Assembly (NCBI GenBank): GCA_022393335.1
Contig: JAJEKB010000900.1
Coordinates: 128,084 to 192,083, forward strand
Origin: Macrotrachela quadricornifera
Lineage: Eukaryota > Rotifera > Eurotatoria > Philodinida > Philodinidae
Reading direction: 5' to 3'
Length of the DNA: 64,000 bases
In this document: positions 50,651 to 63,959 of the stretch, piece by piece
Layout: each line of letters starts with the position of its first letter
How positions within the stretch are numbered: the stretch's first letter is position 1
Made by a program: the position numbers and the translations under genes
Notes under the pieces: generated by a model
Told to the model about the DNA's origin: nothing
Database searches by the model: none
Seen by the model: the letters and a program-made list of their open reading frames with translations, nothing else

Positions 50651-52841
50651 ATTTATACTAATAATAATAACAAGAACAATTCATGTTTATGTAAACTCGT
50701 GAAATCTATGATATAATCTATATCACAAATGCACTTTTATAAAAATATTTTATTCTTTTACTAATCTGATCGATTTTTATTCAGTGCATAGATGTACATT
50801 CGCACATTTATTGTACTTGTACGAACGATCGATCGTTTTGTAAAAAAATATATGCTTACGTATATACGATTGGGTTACTAGAAAGAAACCAAGTTATTTG
50901 TTACAAATAAGAAAAGAAAAAAAAACGAATGTGTTGTTGCTTACTCGAATATTTGGTTATAAAAATAAGGAATATGTTGCCAAGATGCGAGAGAATATAA
51001 AGTAAATGATTTGTTTTTGTTTAGAATTTTATCAAATATAATGCGATTCAAAAATACAAAGCAGATTTAGAGAAAAACTTGTTTTTTTTATGGAAATCTT
51101 TTTTCATATGTAGTCATTTATTGTTAATCAAACGGATTTTTATAGAATTACTCGAGATAAAACAAATTACAAAAAATGGTAATAAAAAAATTCTAATTAT
51201 CCTGATTAGTATAAACAATCGATTTATTTAAACATTAACTATGTTTTACATACATAGATATTTTCATTTTGCTTGACAGTGAAACAATAGAAACAAAAAG
51301 AAAGAAAATAAACAAATAAACAATATGACATAGAAATATAAACAGAATTAATTTGATTTGATTGACTGTAATATTCAAACAGAATGCCTTCAAGAGGGAC
51401 ATGAGATCATGGTGATGGTAGATATCATGATTAAGAGTCTATGTATAGAATGGTCTGTAAACGACTCGAACATGAAGAAAAATGCTTATCGTTACGATGA
51501 CCATTTACATAGCGGTGGACATGGTCATCAATACGGCAACCGATTTTTTGCTCTTTTTACACATTTTTTAATGGTATCGAAAAAATGCTTTAAAATCATG
51601 ATTGAACATTTTCTAATGATTTATGATCGATAAATTAGTGCCAACTAAAAATAAGAATATACAATTATTTTTTATTCCAATTCTTTTGACTAACTAGAAG
51701 TATTTTATTTTAATTAACACATTTTCTTTTATTTACAGAAGCTGGAATAAGAAAATAAAAAATTTGTATTTTTCTTCATTGATGAGAAATAACGTTGTAT
51801 ACAATCCTTTAGAACCGTCCTACTGCTCGTTCTGAATAGTAGATAAAGTGAGTCGTAAGCAGTGAAGTAATGGTATATATAAGGCACTATTTGACAAAAA
51901 CATGGTCAATATACTACTCAGTATTCATCGGAAATAGCCTTAAATGGCGTTTGTTTTTCATTGTTTAGAACAGTGATCACATCGTTTTAGGTAGTTTAAG
52001 GCACTGTTTCAGACGATCGGAATGATCGACGTAGATCAAGACAAGAATTATCAATTCATAAAATTGTCATACTTGAAGAAAATAGCCACAGCTTTCGGTT
52101 AATTATAAATTCTGTCTTATTTTATCATAAATGGGTACAGTCGATTTTTGTCAAACAATAGAAGACTATCTTATGGTGAATAACACAGTAAAATTGCATA
52201 TGCATAAATTCTGGTCTAAAATCTTTATTATCAAAAATATATCTGAGATTATAGGCCACATTTCTTAGAATGGTTCTGACGAATGAATAAGTTTTAGTTT
52301 ACCAATACTAATATTCGAAAACTGATCAGGTCATATATGAATACTTAGCTATACTCGTACTATTGCGATATTTTTCCTTTCGTGCTTGCCTAACAAGCGG
52401 TAAATATATCTGCAATTGATTCAAAAAGAAACTACTCAATGCCGCTGTCAACTACACTTATTCGATATATAAGTACATATATTTTCGTTTGCTCATCGCT
52501 CATTCTCTACTGAGCTACTTAATATGTACTCATTCATATAAATACATCTGTGTGTCCTATTCAAAACACACGAAGAAAGAAAAAGAGAAATTTTCACGTG
52601 TATAAATCGCACGGTTTACCATCAATGTCGTTCGCTATTCAGTTGTCAATCAATCAGTTACAGGCAAAAATTATGAAAAAGAACAAAAAAAGTAAAAACC
52701 AATAGCATGAGTGTCATAAACATACAACCGTTAAAACGAAATTATCATGACTTTTTTTTTTCTTTTGACAAGAAGCGAATTAAAAAGTCATGCAAGATTT
52801 ACAATACTTAAAGACTTTTAGAAATATTTATTTAGTTTTAA
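50651..52841. other. Intergenic, nothing recognised
   Basis: 2.2 kb spacer. An open frame at 51358–51633 begins without an ATG at its 5' end and shows no family signature. Sequence near 51800–52450 is somewhat less AT-rich, but I could not relate it to any gene or repeat. Confidence 0.5.
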
Positions 52842-53713
52842 TTAGTATGGTGCATATGGAGCATATGGTGGAAGACTTGTCCATGGACCTGGTGGAGCTT
52901 GAGCAACAGGAAATTCATGTTGTTGTAGAGGAGGTGGAGGAGGAGCAATAGGTGGTGCTGGATAATCCTGAACAACACGTTTACGTAGTTTTATTCGACA
53001 TCCGATAAAAATTATAATATAAATCAAAGATATAATGAAAGCTACACCTATATTCAAGAAAAAAAAACATTCAATAATAATAATAAAAGAATCATTGTTT
53101 TTACCAGCACAACCAACTTGAATTTCAAGAAAAAATTTTTTTGAATCATAACTTGAATAATTTTTAAATGGTGGAATCATTTGCATTATAAAATTTAATG
53201 ATATCACCTGTGGTTGTGTTGAACATGTTGGTGTTAAAACACATGTATATGGATTTAATATAAATATTATATCAAATGCAATTAATACACCTAAACCAAG
53301 TAATGTAATTATATTCCAAATAAGTGCACATGTCGATGCTCGTACTGTTGTTGTACAACATACTAAAATTATTTTTAAAAATATATATATTTAAATATAT
53401 TATTATTTATTTTTTTCAAAATCTACCTGTAACAAAGATTAAAATCCAATTAATAAATATAATAATTGATGCCCATATACCACCAAAAATATTTGTATGC
53501 CAAAATTCCATTATAATATTGAAAACTTCAGTTAAAAAAATAATCTAAATTAATAAAGATAAGATATAAAGTAAATAAAATAAGAAGAAAATAATTTACC
53601 AATCCAATTAAAATTTCTAAACTTGCTGCAAAACCAAGAAAACAACGTGGCCATGAACGTTTCCATGAAAGATTTCGTTCAAATTTAGCTTGAATAGCAG
53701 GTTCTACTGCCAT
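52842..53713 (-). CDS. Unrecognised four-helix membrane protein with Pro-rich C terminus
   Basis: Four exons on the minus strand: 53713–53600, 53544–53427, 53362–53105, 53047–52842; 231 aa. The soluble N terminus MAVEPAIQAKFERNLSWKR is followed by hydrophobic segments at about 24–48, 55–82, 93–113 and 155–178, an extracellular/luminal loop with Cys residues between segments 3 and 4, and a proline-rich tail (PPIAPPPPP, then PYAPYAPY). The layout recalls small tetraspan families with cytosolic PPxY/PY-rich tails, but I cannot assign one. The loop cysteines lack the CCG motif of tetraspanins. Intron 53104–53048 (57 bp) is in frame and stop-free. The repeated PY at the end could bind WW-domain proteins. 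Confidence 0.75.
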
Positions 53714-54885
53714 ATTTTGTTAAATCAATTTTTTCGTTACGTTTTTTTCTTTTTATATATAATTCGTCACCTATGCTGCGATCGATCGAGAGGAACACTG
53801 ATTCTTCAATAAATTTTTGTTCTTTTAAATAAATACAGAAAAGTACACATTGAATATTTTCTATCAGTTAATTCAAGTGTTTAAAAATGATTTATTAACG
53901 TGTTTGAATGTTTATTAAAAAAAATAAAGTAAAAAGTATTGTAAAAATCGTTTTATTTTAGTCTTTCTAATTCACCTTTCGTATAAATGTTAACAAATAA
54001 TTTAATAAAAAAAAAATAATAAAGAAAAAAATTTTTATATTATTTTATTTTTCTAACAGAATGATTTGTAGACAAATAGAAAAACAAAAATCTATTAAAA
54101 GCTGTTTATTTAATATCTGGTTTACATACCGTTTGATTCAGTTGTCGAAATACCTTTTGGTTATTGTTAAAATAAAAGTTATTCTCTTTCTATGAATATG
54201 TGATAATTTAATGTAACCTTGTCAGTACATCTACTTTCTTTTTTTTCCTATAATAATGCAGACCGGAAAATAAATTTTGCGTTCAAGAACAAGAGTATAT
54301 GTGATAAAATGTGAAGAAGAAAAAAAGAGCGAGAGGGAAAAAAAATAAAAATTATTTGACAATAGTGAAGTAAAAAAAAGAACTTTGTCTGTTCTCACTT
54401 CTATCTTACAGCTTAACATGTTCGTTACTACTTTCAGACTAAATAAAAGAGAGAGTATCTTTTTTTTTCTTTTTTCCACCTACCCTCTTTCTACTAGAAC
54501 TGAAAATAAAAGATCTTTAGTTATATTAATAAGTACTTAGAAAAAAGAAAAGATGAACATTGACAATGCTAGATGACATAAAAGTTTATTTTCATCTTAA
54601 AAAAAATACAACAATTATTATGTTTTACTTTGGCTTCATTATTTTGACGGCAGAAAACGAACTAAAATATTTTCAAATAATAATAATGTTGTTTATCTAA
54701 AACATACATTCTGCATATTTTTTATTTAATAATTTCAAATAAACGTCATTTTGTATTTTGCAAAAAAAACGATAATATTAATAATCTTCATTAAATTCTA
54801 TCAGATAGTTTTATAAAAGATATATTTATTCAAAATCATAATATAGAAGAAAAAAAATTATTTGTATAGTTTTTTAAAATCGTTT
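53714..54885. other. Intergenic, nothing recognised
   Basis: AT-rich spacer. The open frame at 54231–54479 on the minus strand is a translation of homopolymer-rich sequence. Confidence 0.5.
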
Positions 54886-55698
54886 CGTACTAAATTCTGC
54901 ATTAATAAATATTCTTGCTTGATGTTTTTTTCTCGCATACATGAGCAAAATAAAGTATGTCTACATGTATTACATCCACTTGAATCTTTACAGTAACTAT
55001 CAAAATTTGATAATCGTCATATTCGATGCGACAGATTGTAATTAACTATTGTGTCTGATTAAGTTTACAACTAACCCATTATCAGTATCACGATCGACAT
55101 TAGTAAGAAATGTACTTATATTTGTAGCAAATATATCAACATCCGAAACAAATATATAATTTGCTCTTATGTAAAGAGTTTTCTATTTTATAATTCATTT
55201 TGACAAAGCACTAGATCATTCACGAAATATTGTTCACGTATTATGTATCAAATTACTTTCAAAAATAAAAATATGTAATGATAGATGAATAAGTCTATAT
55301 TTAGTTCGACATATTTTTGAAATTTATCAATATCTCTTTCAATATTATATGCACAATGGTCATCAAAATGAAACAAGTTAAAGACGAAGATTTAGACATA
55401 TAATATTAGTCATGATAGATTTAACTGAAGAATTGTACATTCAAACAATGGTCGAGTATCAGATGTGTTTAATAGGTAACATTTTCGATCTTTAGTTGTA
55501 ACAGTTGTTGATTGTACTAATGTAAAACGTAAGTATAATGATTGATCATGTAAAATTTTTGATGATATATCATATGGTAATGTATTACTGATTACTGTAT
55601 GTGATGACGAAGTAGAGACATCATGAATAAAAAAATATAATGCCAATAGATGATAATAAAAGTGCAAGACAACAATAATATGCTGCAATAGATCTCAT
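54886..55698 (-). pseudogene. Decayed glycosyltransferase-like gene, copy A
   Basis: On the minus strand, ATG 55698 opens a signal-anchor-like segment (MRSIAAYYCCLALLLSSIG), which runs out of frame at a T run near 55630; a one-base slip there reconnects it to a coding-looking frame ending at 55410 (stop). Further pieces in changing frames are RDIDKFQKYVELNIDLF (about 55290–55345), NYIFVSDVDIFATN (about 55120–55170), whose D-V-D resembles the DxD metal site of glycosyltransferases, and a C-terminal ARIFINAEFST segment (about 54900–54930). Several stops and frameshifts separate them. The order of blocks and the type II anchor recall CAP59/GT69-type alpha-mannosyltransferases of fungi, from memory and not verified. 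It matches copy B at 56960–59010 block for block. Confidence 0.6.
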
Positions 55699-55872
55699 AA
55701 TGGTAATAAAAAATGAATCAATGATCTTACATAAACGATATATAAAAGAATAGAATGAATCAAAGTAAAAGAAAGGAAAAAAATCTATATTATACAGTTC
55801 AAGATCAAATAATTTATTAGTTGTTTTTTGTATAAGTGATAAAAAAGAATAAACGTAGTTGCTTGTGATCAA

Positions 55873-56959
55873 GGTATAATGTCCATTTTAGAGTTAAATG
55901 GTTATGCACAACTTTTGAATACTTTTATAACAAAACGAGAGATACAACTCAAATTTTTTTAGTATTATCTAGTCACAACAGTATCCTATATTTTTACAAA
56001 GTCGATAATAAATTATTGTATAGATTCTTTAATCATTTCTGCCATGATAATATAGTTCTTCAGTCTTTTTTCAACATCAATACAGATCTCTGTTTAAATA
56101 TTGTTTGACATGACTAATTTAACTAGTTGCTTCTGCTGTACCTAAACCATAAATTAATTTCATTTCTATAAAGTAAACCTTTGTGTCACAATCACATACA
56201 GATATTTTCTTATTTTCTAGCAGTTTTGCTCTCAAAATATCTTAAAGTTCTTCTTACTCGATCAATTTGAATTCAGAAAATCATTTTGATAAAAATGTCA
56301 ATAAAATAAAGTGTGAAGATAACTAACTAAAATTATTGATTTATTATCATAAAAATACGATCAATATATATTTTTGATTAATGTTCTTAGTAGAAAAAGA
56401 AATCATGTCATAAAGTCGAAAGCAACTAAAAACTTGTAAAAGCAAATATTTGTTAAATACTCAGATTTTTGAAATTTGCTATCATAAAGTACCATAAAAT
56501 ATTTGAATAAATACGACCAACTTGTATTAACTGACATTGAAGATTTAATGCTCGCTAAAAATACTAATGTTATTTTAACTGTAACGCTATGACATCAGAG
56601 ACGGTTTTTCATATTTACAAATCATTTAAATGACTTATTGCATCTACCAATGAAGACGTTCTCCGTACGTCACATCAAATATTGAACAAAAAAAAAGTAA
56701 TATTTATAGAAATGACTTCGTAATAGATACTTCCCAAGTCTAATAAAAATACAAGCATTATTATTAAATCCATTTATTCATTTATCGATACCAAAAAGCA
56801 AAACTAGTTTATAATCTAAAGAAGTTTAAAACATCTTAGAATTGAATATATTAAGCAACATATAAAATATCTCATTTTACAATTAATTTGAGCATATATT
56901 TCTAGGTATAGTATGATTTCATTTTTCATCAACTAATAGTCATTTTAAAAATTTATTTT
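55873..56959. other. Intergenic, nothing recognised
   Basis: AT-rich DNA between the two glycosyltransferase relics. No coding remnant was identified with confidence here. Confidence 0.4.
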
Positions 56960-57012
56960 TCCTTAAGAAATTCGAAATTCAAGATCAATAAATATTCTCC
57001 CTTCATTTTTTT

Positions 57013-58370
57013 CTCGTATGTATAAATCTATATATATATAAAGAAGAATGTCTGTCTGTCTGTTTGTTCGCTATGCATTCGACCCCTGTACGAGCTAGCG
57101 TCACCAAACTTTTCATGGTGCATCCCCAGGCCCGGAGGAAGGTCATAGCGGGGTCACCCAACGGGGGTATGAGCTGGGGTGTGGAGTGTGGGTGGAATCT
57201 CACCCAGATATCAGTGCCTTAACCAACGTTGCCAAAGTTTCCACGGTGCTTTTCTTAGTCCAGCGGAAGGTTTATAGACTGCTGCTACTATTAAGAGAAG
57301 TAGGATGGGGGTGTTTAGGTGAAATTTCACCCATATCATAGGACAATGAAATTGGATGAATTTTTCATAAATTTAGCGAATTTGTTATGATTCTAAGAAT
57401 AATCGTTTTGAATCGATGGTTCTTTGGTTTAAATGTGAAAATCGAAGGTTTCTAATAGGCTATAAGAGAAAAAAAATGTATACAAGTGTTTTCTTGATTC
57501 ATAACTATAGTGTATCCATTAGTTTTCTATGACTCACAGAAACAGCGTATTCGTTGTTTTCTTGATTCACAACGATGACGTATCTATATATATAAAGAAG
57601 AACGTTTGTTTATTCGTTATGCATTCAGTCCGTGTGATAGCTAGCGTCGCAAAAATTTCCACACTACGTCCTTAGCTTCTGATGAGTCTGTTCCCTATGT
57701 ATTTAGTCATCGTGAGAGATTGCGTCACGGGACTATCCGCATCAGTTCCTTGAGTGCGCTAAAGAAAAGAAGGCGTGCGTGAAACTTCATCTAAGTCGTA
57801 GAAGACTGTGATTTTATTCACTTTCTAATCGAATGACGCAGTTCAATGCAACTTTGAGAGTGATTGTATCCAAAGTGGATGCGAGTGAGGATGTCAGTTT
57901 GAGCCCGATGAGAAGAGTCCTGTTGAAGTTGCCTGATGCACGGCGGGAAAAGCTCTGTGAAACATACCCCAGGCACGGTGGGAAAAGATCTGTGAAAGAT
58001 ACTCTGCGCACGGTGGAAAATGTTCTGTGAAATATACCCCACGCAAGGTGGGAAAAGCTCTGTAGCAGAGGTTCCAGGTACGATGAAAAAAGTCCTTTGA
58101 AAGAGGTATCACGCACGGCGAGAAGAGTTCTATGGCTAATACCTAACGCATAGCAGGAACAATCCTGTTAAAGATGCCTGACACACACCGGTAAAAGTCC
58201 TGTCATAGAAGTTTCAGGGGTGACGGGAAATTTCTGTTGCAGATGGCTCAGGCACAGCGGAGAACAGTTCTGTAAAAGACGTGTTATGTATAGTAGAAAA
58301 AGTCGGATGGAAGATGCAAAACTTTGACCATATTCTCTTTGCAGTGAGTACCTCCTCTAGTGAAATAATG
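57013..58370. mobile_element. GC-richer inserted repeat with internal duplication and minisatellite
   Basis: This stretch is markedly richer in G and C than its flanks. CTATATATATATAAAGAAGA then TGTCTGTTTGTTCGCTATGCATTC (about 57028–57082) recurs in modified form at about 57580–57632, so at least two related units lie in tandem. Both are followed by AGCTAGCGTC and a CC-rich part. No coding frame with a recognisable domain is present. The junctions fall exactly where a decayed glycosyltransferase gene loses continuity, which marks the outer limits to within about 15 bp. It is probably a non-autonomous transposon; class unknown. Confidence 0.6.
57925..58320. repeat. Minisatellite of about 34–37-bp units
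   Basis: About ten or eleven degenerate units follow the pattern GCACGGNGGGAAAAGNTCTGTGAAAGATACC. The best-preserved are at about 57935–58050; later units drift in sequence and length. Frames reading through this array on the minus strand simply translate the repeat and are not genes. Confidence 0.8.
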
Positions 58371-59010
58371 CATGTTCCCACGATTCGTATATAGTTGAAT
58401 AATTACATGCAGAGGTTACTTCTATTGTATATTAATCTAGCACCACCAAAAGCTGAACATACTTCAATTAAATCATGATTCATAGGAATTACCTTTTGAT
58501 TTCTAACAATAATTTCATCAACTATAGTTTGATGACAATATCTAGCATGAAAATTTTCTAATTCTGATATTTTTCTCTAAACAACAAAGTTAAGAATTGA
58601 CTTAGATAATGTATGTAATACCCAAACATCATTATATTCATTACTTCTTGATACTATCATTACAGACTAATTATTTGTGTTATATTGAAAATTTGAAATA
58701 GAAACAGAAATAAGTTCACTAAGAACGTCGTAATATTGATTTTATTAATGCTTTACTTTTATATATTTTTGCATGAGATCATTATTGAAATTTGACTAAT
58801 GTATTATTTGTTGAATCATTTTCAAGAATTAGGATATGTGATGATATATGAAAAAGATCAACAATTGATTCTATATGGTATCGAAATTTATCAATTGATG
58901 TACCAATATCTTGAGTACATGCTAATGTAACTAATCGAAGTGAGCGAAGATGTTATTTGTCGAGGTAGATTTAGTTGAACACGATTAATAATGGTAAATT
59001 AATTAGCAAA

Positions 59011-62000
59011 AGATTTTTTTTCATTATTGGAGAAAAAATGTTGAAAAGAATAAAATAAAGGAAAACAATAGCAGAAAATTTTCTGATAAGGTATAATTTA
59101 GAGAAACAATGTAATATTATTATCCATATTTTCATTTCATTGATCAGTTTTTGACGATATGTGCATATTTAAGTTATATTATTTCAAATTTTTCATTGAT
59201 AAAATTTAAAGTTTAGTAATATATGATCAACATCGAAAGTATTTTTATGTTTATATTTATAAAACTAAAAGACAAATAAACTAAAGATTGATTATCTAAA
59301 TAAAAGTAATTCAATATATATAATATCTTTTTTGCATCTAATAAGCTGTATAACCTAGTAAAATAATAATAAATATTGTCTATTGATATTTTCTTAGATC
59401 TATTAGGAATTTGTAAGAGAAGAAAGCAAATTTTGTTTTATAGTATAAATGTCAAGCGATAGACTGTTCTTGTAAATCTTAATCTTTTATGTTCAAAGAT
59501 TGGGCTAGATACATATTTGCAATCTTTAGTTTTTGTTCCATTCTCATCGATGCAAATGTAAACTTAAATAGAATGTTGATGAAGAAAACCATTAACCATT
59601 TGAGGATTTTCAAAGTGGTTTTTGTACCAAAAACTATCTTTCTTTTCGTATTTATTTTTATCCTCTTATCTTTGACATCTAAAAGTAATTGATCATCATT
59701 TATAGAAAAGAAAATCAAATGAATAGAAGAAAATTGTTGTACTTTTTTTAAATGATCAATCATAACGTACACGCTATTACAGTTTTATAACGATTAATTC
59801 TTCTTGTTTCTTCTGCAAAAATCATAAATTTGTTTGTTTATCTTTTCTATGTAGTTCTGCAAATAGCAAAATGAAAATTACGATCTCACAATTTTCATTA
59901 TACTTCTTTGCTTTTTCATTTTATTACTCTGACATTTTTCTTTCTTTTGTATTAAGATACTGATCATCGCATGGTGTATGAGAAAAAATACATAAGTGAT
60001 TCATATAGCAATGTTATAAATCAGAGAAAGTGACTTTGCTCTTTTTTTTTGGTCTTATAATTTGATGATGAAACAGACAGATAGAAAAAAAAACAAAGGG
60101 AAGCAGTAACAATGAACCTTTTGATCAGCATACCACTCGAATGAACTGATTATTTTGAAGATTGATTTTTAAGAATTAACGAAAATAACATAGAAGTATA
60201 AGTAAAATCAGTTCTCTCTAACATATTTTCAAAAACAACGTTTTATATTTGTAACTGTCAAACAGTTTTCAACCACATTGAAAATTGTATATGGAATATT
60301 TTCTATAATGTTCTTCTAGTTTTCATTTTCACATTCAACGTTTTACAAGTACATTTGATAGATTAGTTTAATAATGATTACATTGAACAATATGATTTTA
60401 TAAAAGAACTATTTTATCCAGATTATTATTTACATATTAGATATAAACAAACATATTGCTTTTAAAAACATCTAACTTCAATATAAAATAGAACATGATT
60501 AATTGATAGAGACGTATCAATGAAAGATGAAAATGAAAACAAACAAATAATAATCAACGAATACTGTCAAATTTTGATTTTATATGTATCTATACTGCCA
60601 ACATCAATATCTTCAAGTAATATTATTTATATTTATTCGAAATCAAAATTAATAAAGAATCACTATAACAATATTTTAATTGATTTCCAACCTTATCAAT
60701 ACTGTTCTCTTTTATGAAGCCACTGAATATTATTAATTTGTTTCTTTTTTCTAGTGTAATATCATAGATAAGTCTAATTAGCTTCCTATGAATCTGAAAT
60801 TCATATCTATAGGCAACTCTTTTTTTTTCTAGTTGATCTTTTGTCCGACATATCATTCTAATAGGAAATAAACGAATATTATTCATTGATTGAAACTAGT
60901 GCAATTGATCTATTTGTATTGTCTCTATCATGCAAAAGATAGATAGACATCTCAATTGTATGCATACATATATCTTTATTGAACTTTGAAGAAATATTTC
61001 CCAATGAGAAAGCGATATAACGATGACTTTTGAACTCATTTCTTTTACTCGGTAGATAACATGACAGATAACAATACAATAAAACAAAAATCATCAGGAG
61101 ATACCGCCATAGATGGACAAACTCTTTTACAATATAATATTGCTAGATAAGAGAAAATGTTTTTTTTCTAATATTATCTATTTAATTGTCATTGTAATAC
61201 TTCAACGTAATAATAAACACACCTGTTGAAAATATACTGTTCATATAAAGAAAAGAACGTTATTTTCACGTTTATCTTGATTGACAACAAGTAAATGATT
61301 CGTTTGTTTAGCGTATGTTGACAAAAATTAACATTAAAGTCAAGCATGATATTTACTCAACGTGATTCAATTGTAAAGATTTATACTGGTCAACTAACAT
61401 GATAAATTCTTTTCTTCTTCTTTTACTTCTTTTCCTCTTATATCAATTTATCAAAAACAAAAATGAATGTGACAATAGATAGCCTAAGGGCTCATCTTTT
61501 TCTTCATTTGTTCATCCGTATAGAGATGATAGTTCGAAACACACTGGATTAATAATAAAAGTCATTCTTTTCTTTCACGTATGTATGTATATATGTATAT
61601 GTATATAAATATAAGTAGATACACACGACTCGCCATCGTTCTTCTGATGAATTATGGTCTTTTTGCATGAAGAGGGAACAGATAGAAAAGAGAGTGAACA
61701 GAGCAACAAATCTTATCTATCTATCTACATATATATATATATATATATACGTATGTAGACAGACAGGGAAGAAAAGGCAGCAAATCATCATTTGCTGGTT
61801 ATGGTGGTAGTGCTCACGGTGTTTGTGTGTTGATTAACGAAATCGATGACGAGCACATACGTATATATAATGAACTTTACTTTCGAGAGTCGTCGTCTGT
61901 TACCTCCCCTGCTGAGTATAAATATATTGAACAAGAAGAACACGAGATAAGATCGATGACGAGTCAAGTCTTTCTTTTTTGTTGGTATGTGTACACAGAC

Positions 62001-63506
62001 AGATATCGCCTGACCGATCATAAATTCATGTCCTTGTTATTTTGAACAGGTGAGTAAGTAATAGATAAAATTGATCATTTTATATATGACCTCCTCCGCC
62101 TTCCATTTAAATTCCACTTGATTATATTCTATCAAATTATCTTTTTTTTTTCGTTTTGCTTCAATTCATTTATTCTTATAGTATCATCTTGATTACAAAT
62201 GAGCAAATCATCTCAGTAATAAACGAGTTCAATTATTTGAATGAAAGATATGTGTATGTCTATAGTGAATTTTATCTTTCCGCTGTCTCTTTACTGATGC
62301 TGATTGACAAGGGTCATCTTAGCGCTTGCGGCACCCTACATCTTCTAGTGGTCATCATGATGAAAAGAGGGCCATCTTCTCTTCTCTCTCTCTCTCTTTT
62401 CTCCTCCTCATTCGATGTCTAATTGATTCAACCATGTCTACTCGTTGATGAAGATATCCCGGGTATGTTAGTATTCGAAATGCCATGTGCTTTTTTTGCT
62501 AACATAATTATTATTCTTCAATGTTTATTACTCTACTCGTTCCATTCATTCTCTTTTAACCATCTGACAAAATAAATAAATATCGTATCGGAACATTCGA
62601 TTATCCAACAAAAGATCATATATTGCTATTTCTTAAAAAAGAAAAAGTAGGTTTTCTTTATTCAATTTTAAAAAATATGTCAATAACAAGTGTCAAAATG
62701 ATAATTGACAGTAGAATATAATATGAACAAAAGTTATGTCATCTAGCCATACGTTATGCATATAGAGACGGCTAATTTAACGATGTAGTTGTGGTCCTCC
62801 TGTCGTTTATTGAGAACGTGTGTTTCCTAACATATACATATAAGAGAAAACGGCTGTGATTACGTGGTCAAGCTTCTTTTCTTTTCCTTTTCTTCTTTTT
62901 CCCTTCGATAACATCTGTGTAATGCTTGAAGCAAAATTATCCATGCTCGAATGTCCATCACACTCGTCATCATCAGTTAGACAGTCCATCTGACGACGAC
63001 ACAACAGGTAATTGAATAAGGGTTGGGCTCGATCTCGCATTGAGATAGTCATATACACTTCAAACTAGACCCGCTGGCTATTGAACAGACTGTATGATTG
63101 AAAATGACCGACGTTATTTTTTTCTCTTTATGTATAAAATGGAGAAATGTACAAATTGTCGTTCATCATCACCTTTTTTTCTCCTTCTCTCTCTTCGAAA
63201 GTTATTGCTTGATATTATCGACGAAAGAAAAAGAGATCGGAAGTTAGTGAAGTGAGAGAAAGACGAGACGTTCATTCAATACGTATATATATATATATAT
63301 GTGAACGTTTATTGTTTGTATTTTAGAATAAAAGAAAAAGGAGAAAGAGAGTGCAGTGTAGTGCATCCATCTATATATATATATATAGAACAACTTATAC
63401 ATTGTCAGATCGAAAAACAATCATAAAGAAGAGAATGACAATCGTTGACTAACCGTCGGACATACAATTTTCAAACGACAAGAATAACAATAATTAAAAA
63501 AGAAAA
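59011..63506. other. Long intergenic region upstream of the Ig-domain gene
   Basis: 4.5 kb without a supported gene. It contains TATC/TA microsatellites (about 61714–61749, 63281–63299 and 63371–63387) and less AT-rich stretches at 61660–62050 and 62260–62480. A strong donor, CAG|GTGAGTAAG, lies at 62050, and another GTATGT at 62463. These may mark non-coding first exons of the downstream gene, the first around 61800–62049. Short frames at 61827–62045 and 62156–62422 are not convincing on their own. Confidence 0.4.
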
Positions 63507-63959
63507 ATGTTCTACAGTTTATTCATCATTTTAATATATATTTTAATCGATCAATGTAAGTTTCTTTTTTTTTCCTTCTTATTAATTAATTATTTAAATT
63601 TGATTTTTTTTTGTTTTTCAAAAAATTAGCATTTGCTTTTCTTCGTTTGGAAAATATGACAGTAACACATGGTGAATATGTTCAATTTCGTTGTCAATTA
63701 CCACGAAATTTTTCATCAAAAGAAAATATAATTCAATGGAAAAAATTATATTTAAATAATAATAATAATAATGATGATTTAATCATATCAATTAATGGAA
63801 AAGTTCCAAAAACATTAGAAAAATTTTATCAAACTGATTTAACAAATCAATTTAGTACATTAGAATTATTTCATGTTAATCGGCAAGATTCTACAACATA
63901 TATTTGTCAAACATTTGAAACTCAAACAATTCTTTGTCAATATAATCTTGTTGTACTAA
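63507..63959 (+). CDS. Immunoglobulin-domain protein, N-terminal part (leaves the window)
   Basis: Exon 1 is 63507–63555, a signal peptide (MFYSLFIILIYILIDQ). Exon 2 is 63630–63959 and ends at a GTAAGT donor in phase 1, so the gene continues past the window. Exon 2 encodes one V-type immunoglobulin domain: the B-strand Cys in VQFRCQL, the core Trp in IIQWKK, and the F-strand signature D-S-T-T-Y-I-C. A second pair of cysteines may form an additional bond (CQTFETQTILC). An Asn run (YLNNNNNNDD) sits in a loop. The domain is near the mature N terminus, as in many adhesion receptors of the nephrin/kirre or fasciclin type, but one domain is not enough to name the gene. Encoded as a secreted or single-pass surface protein. 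Confidence 0.85.

Larger units (their letters stand above)
56960..59010 (-). pseudogene. Decayed glycosyltransferase-like gene, copy B, split by a repeat
   Basis: On the minus strand the relic starts near 59010 (RVQLNLPRQI, matching TILQLNLS in copy A), continues with VTLACTQDIGTSIDKFRYHI and SSHILILENDSTNNTL (about 58800–58925; an E-N-D-S-x-N-x-T block like the EN.S.D.T motif of CAP59-type enzymes), then SRSNEYNDVWVL (about 58640–58680) and NHDLIEVCSAFGGARLIY (about 58430–58490). A TAG interrupts near 58580 and a frameshift near 58430. After WEHALFH (about 58375) the match breaks into a repeat, and resumes at about 57012 with REKNEGRIFIDLEFRIS and a stop near 56960. In copy A the equivalent parts are adjacent, so the repeat inserted into this gene. 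Confidence 0.6.

Noticed and set aside
51358..51633. 91-codon plus-strand frame
   Set aside because: Starts at TTG, has no homology I recognise and lacks splice or promoter support.
57814..58116. Overlapping minus-strand frames up to 100 codons
   Set aside because: They translate the degenerate 35-bp minisatellite; repeated RAFP/ELFP-like peptides follow from the array.
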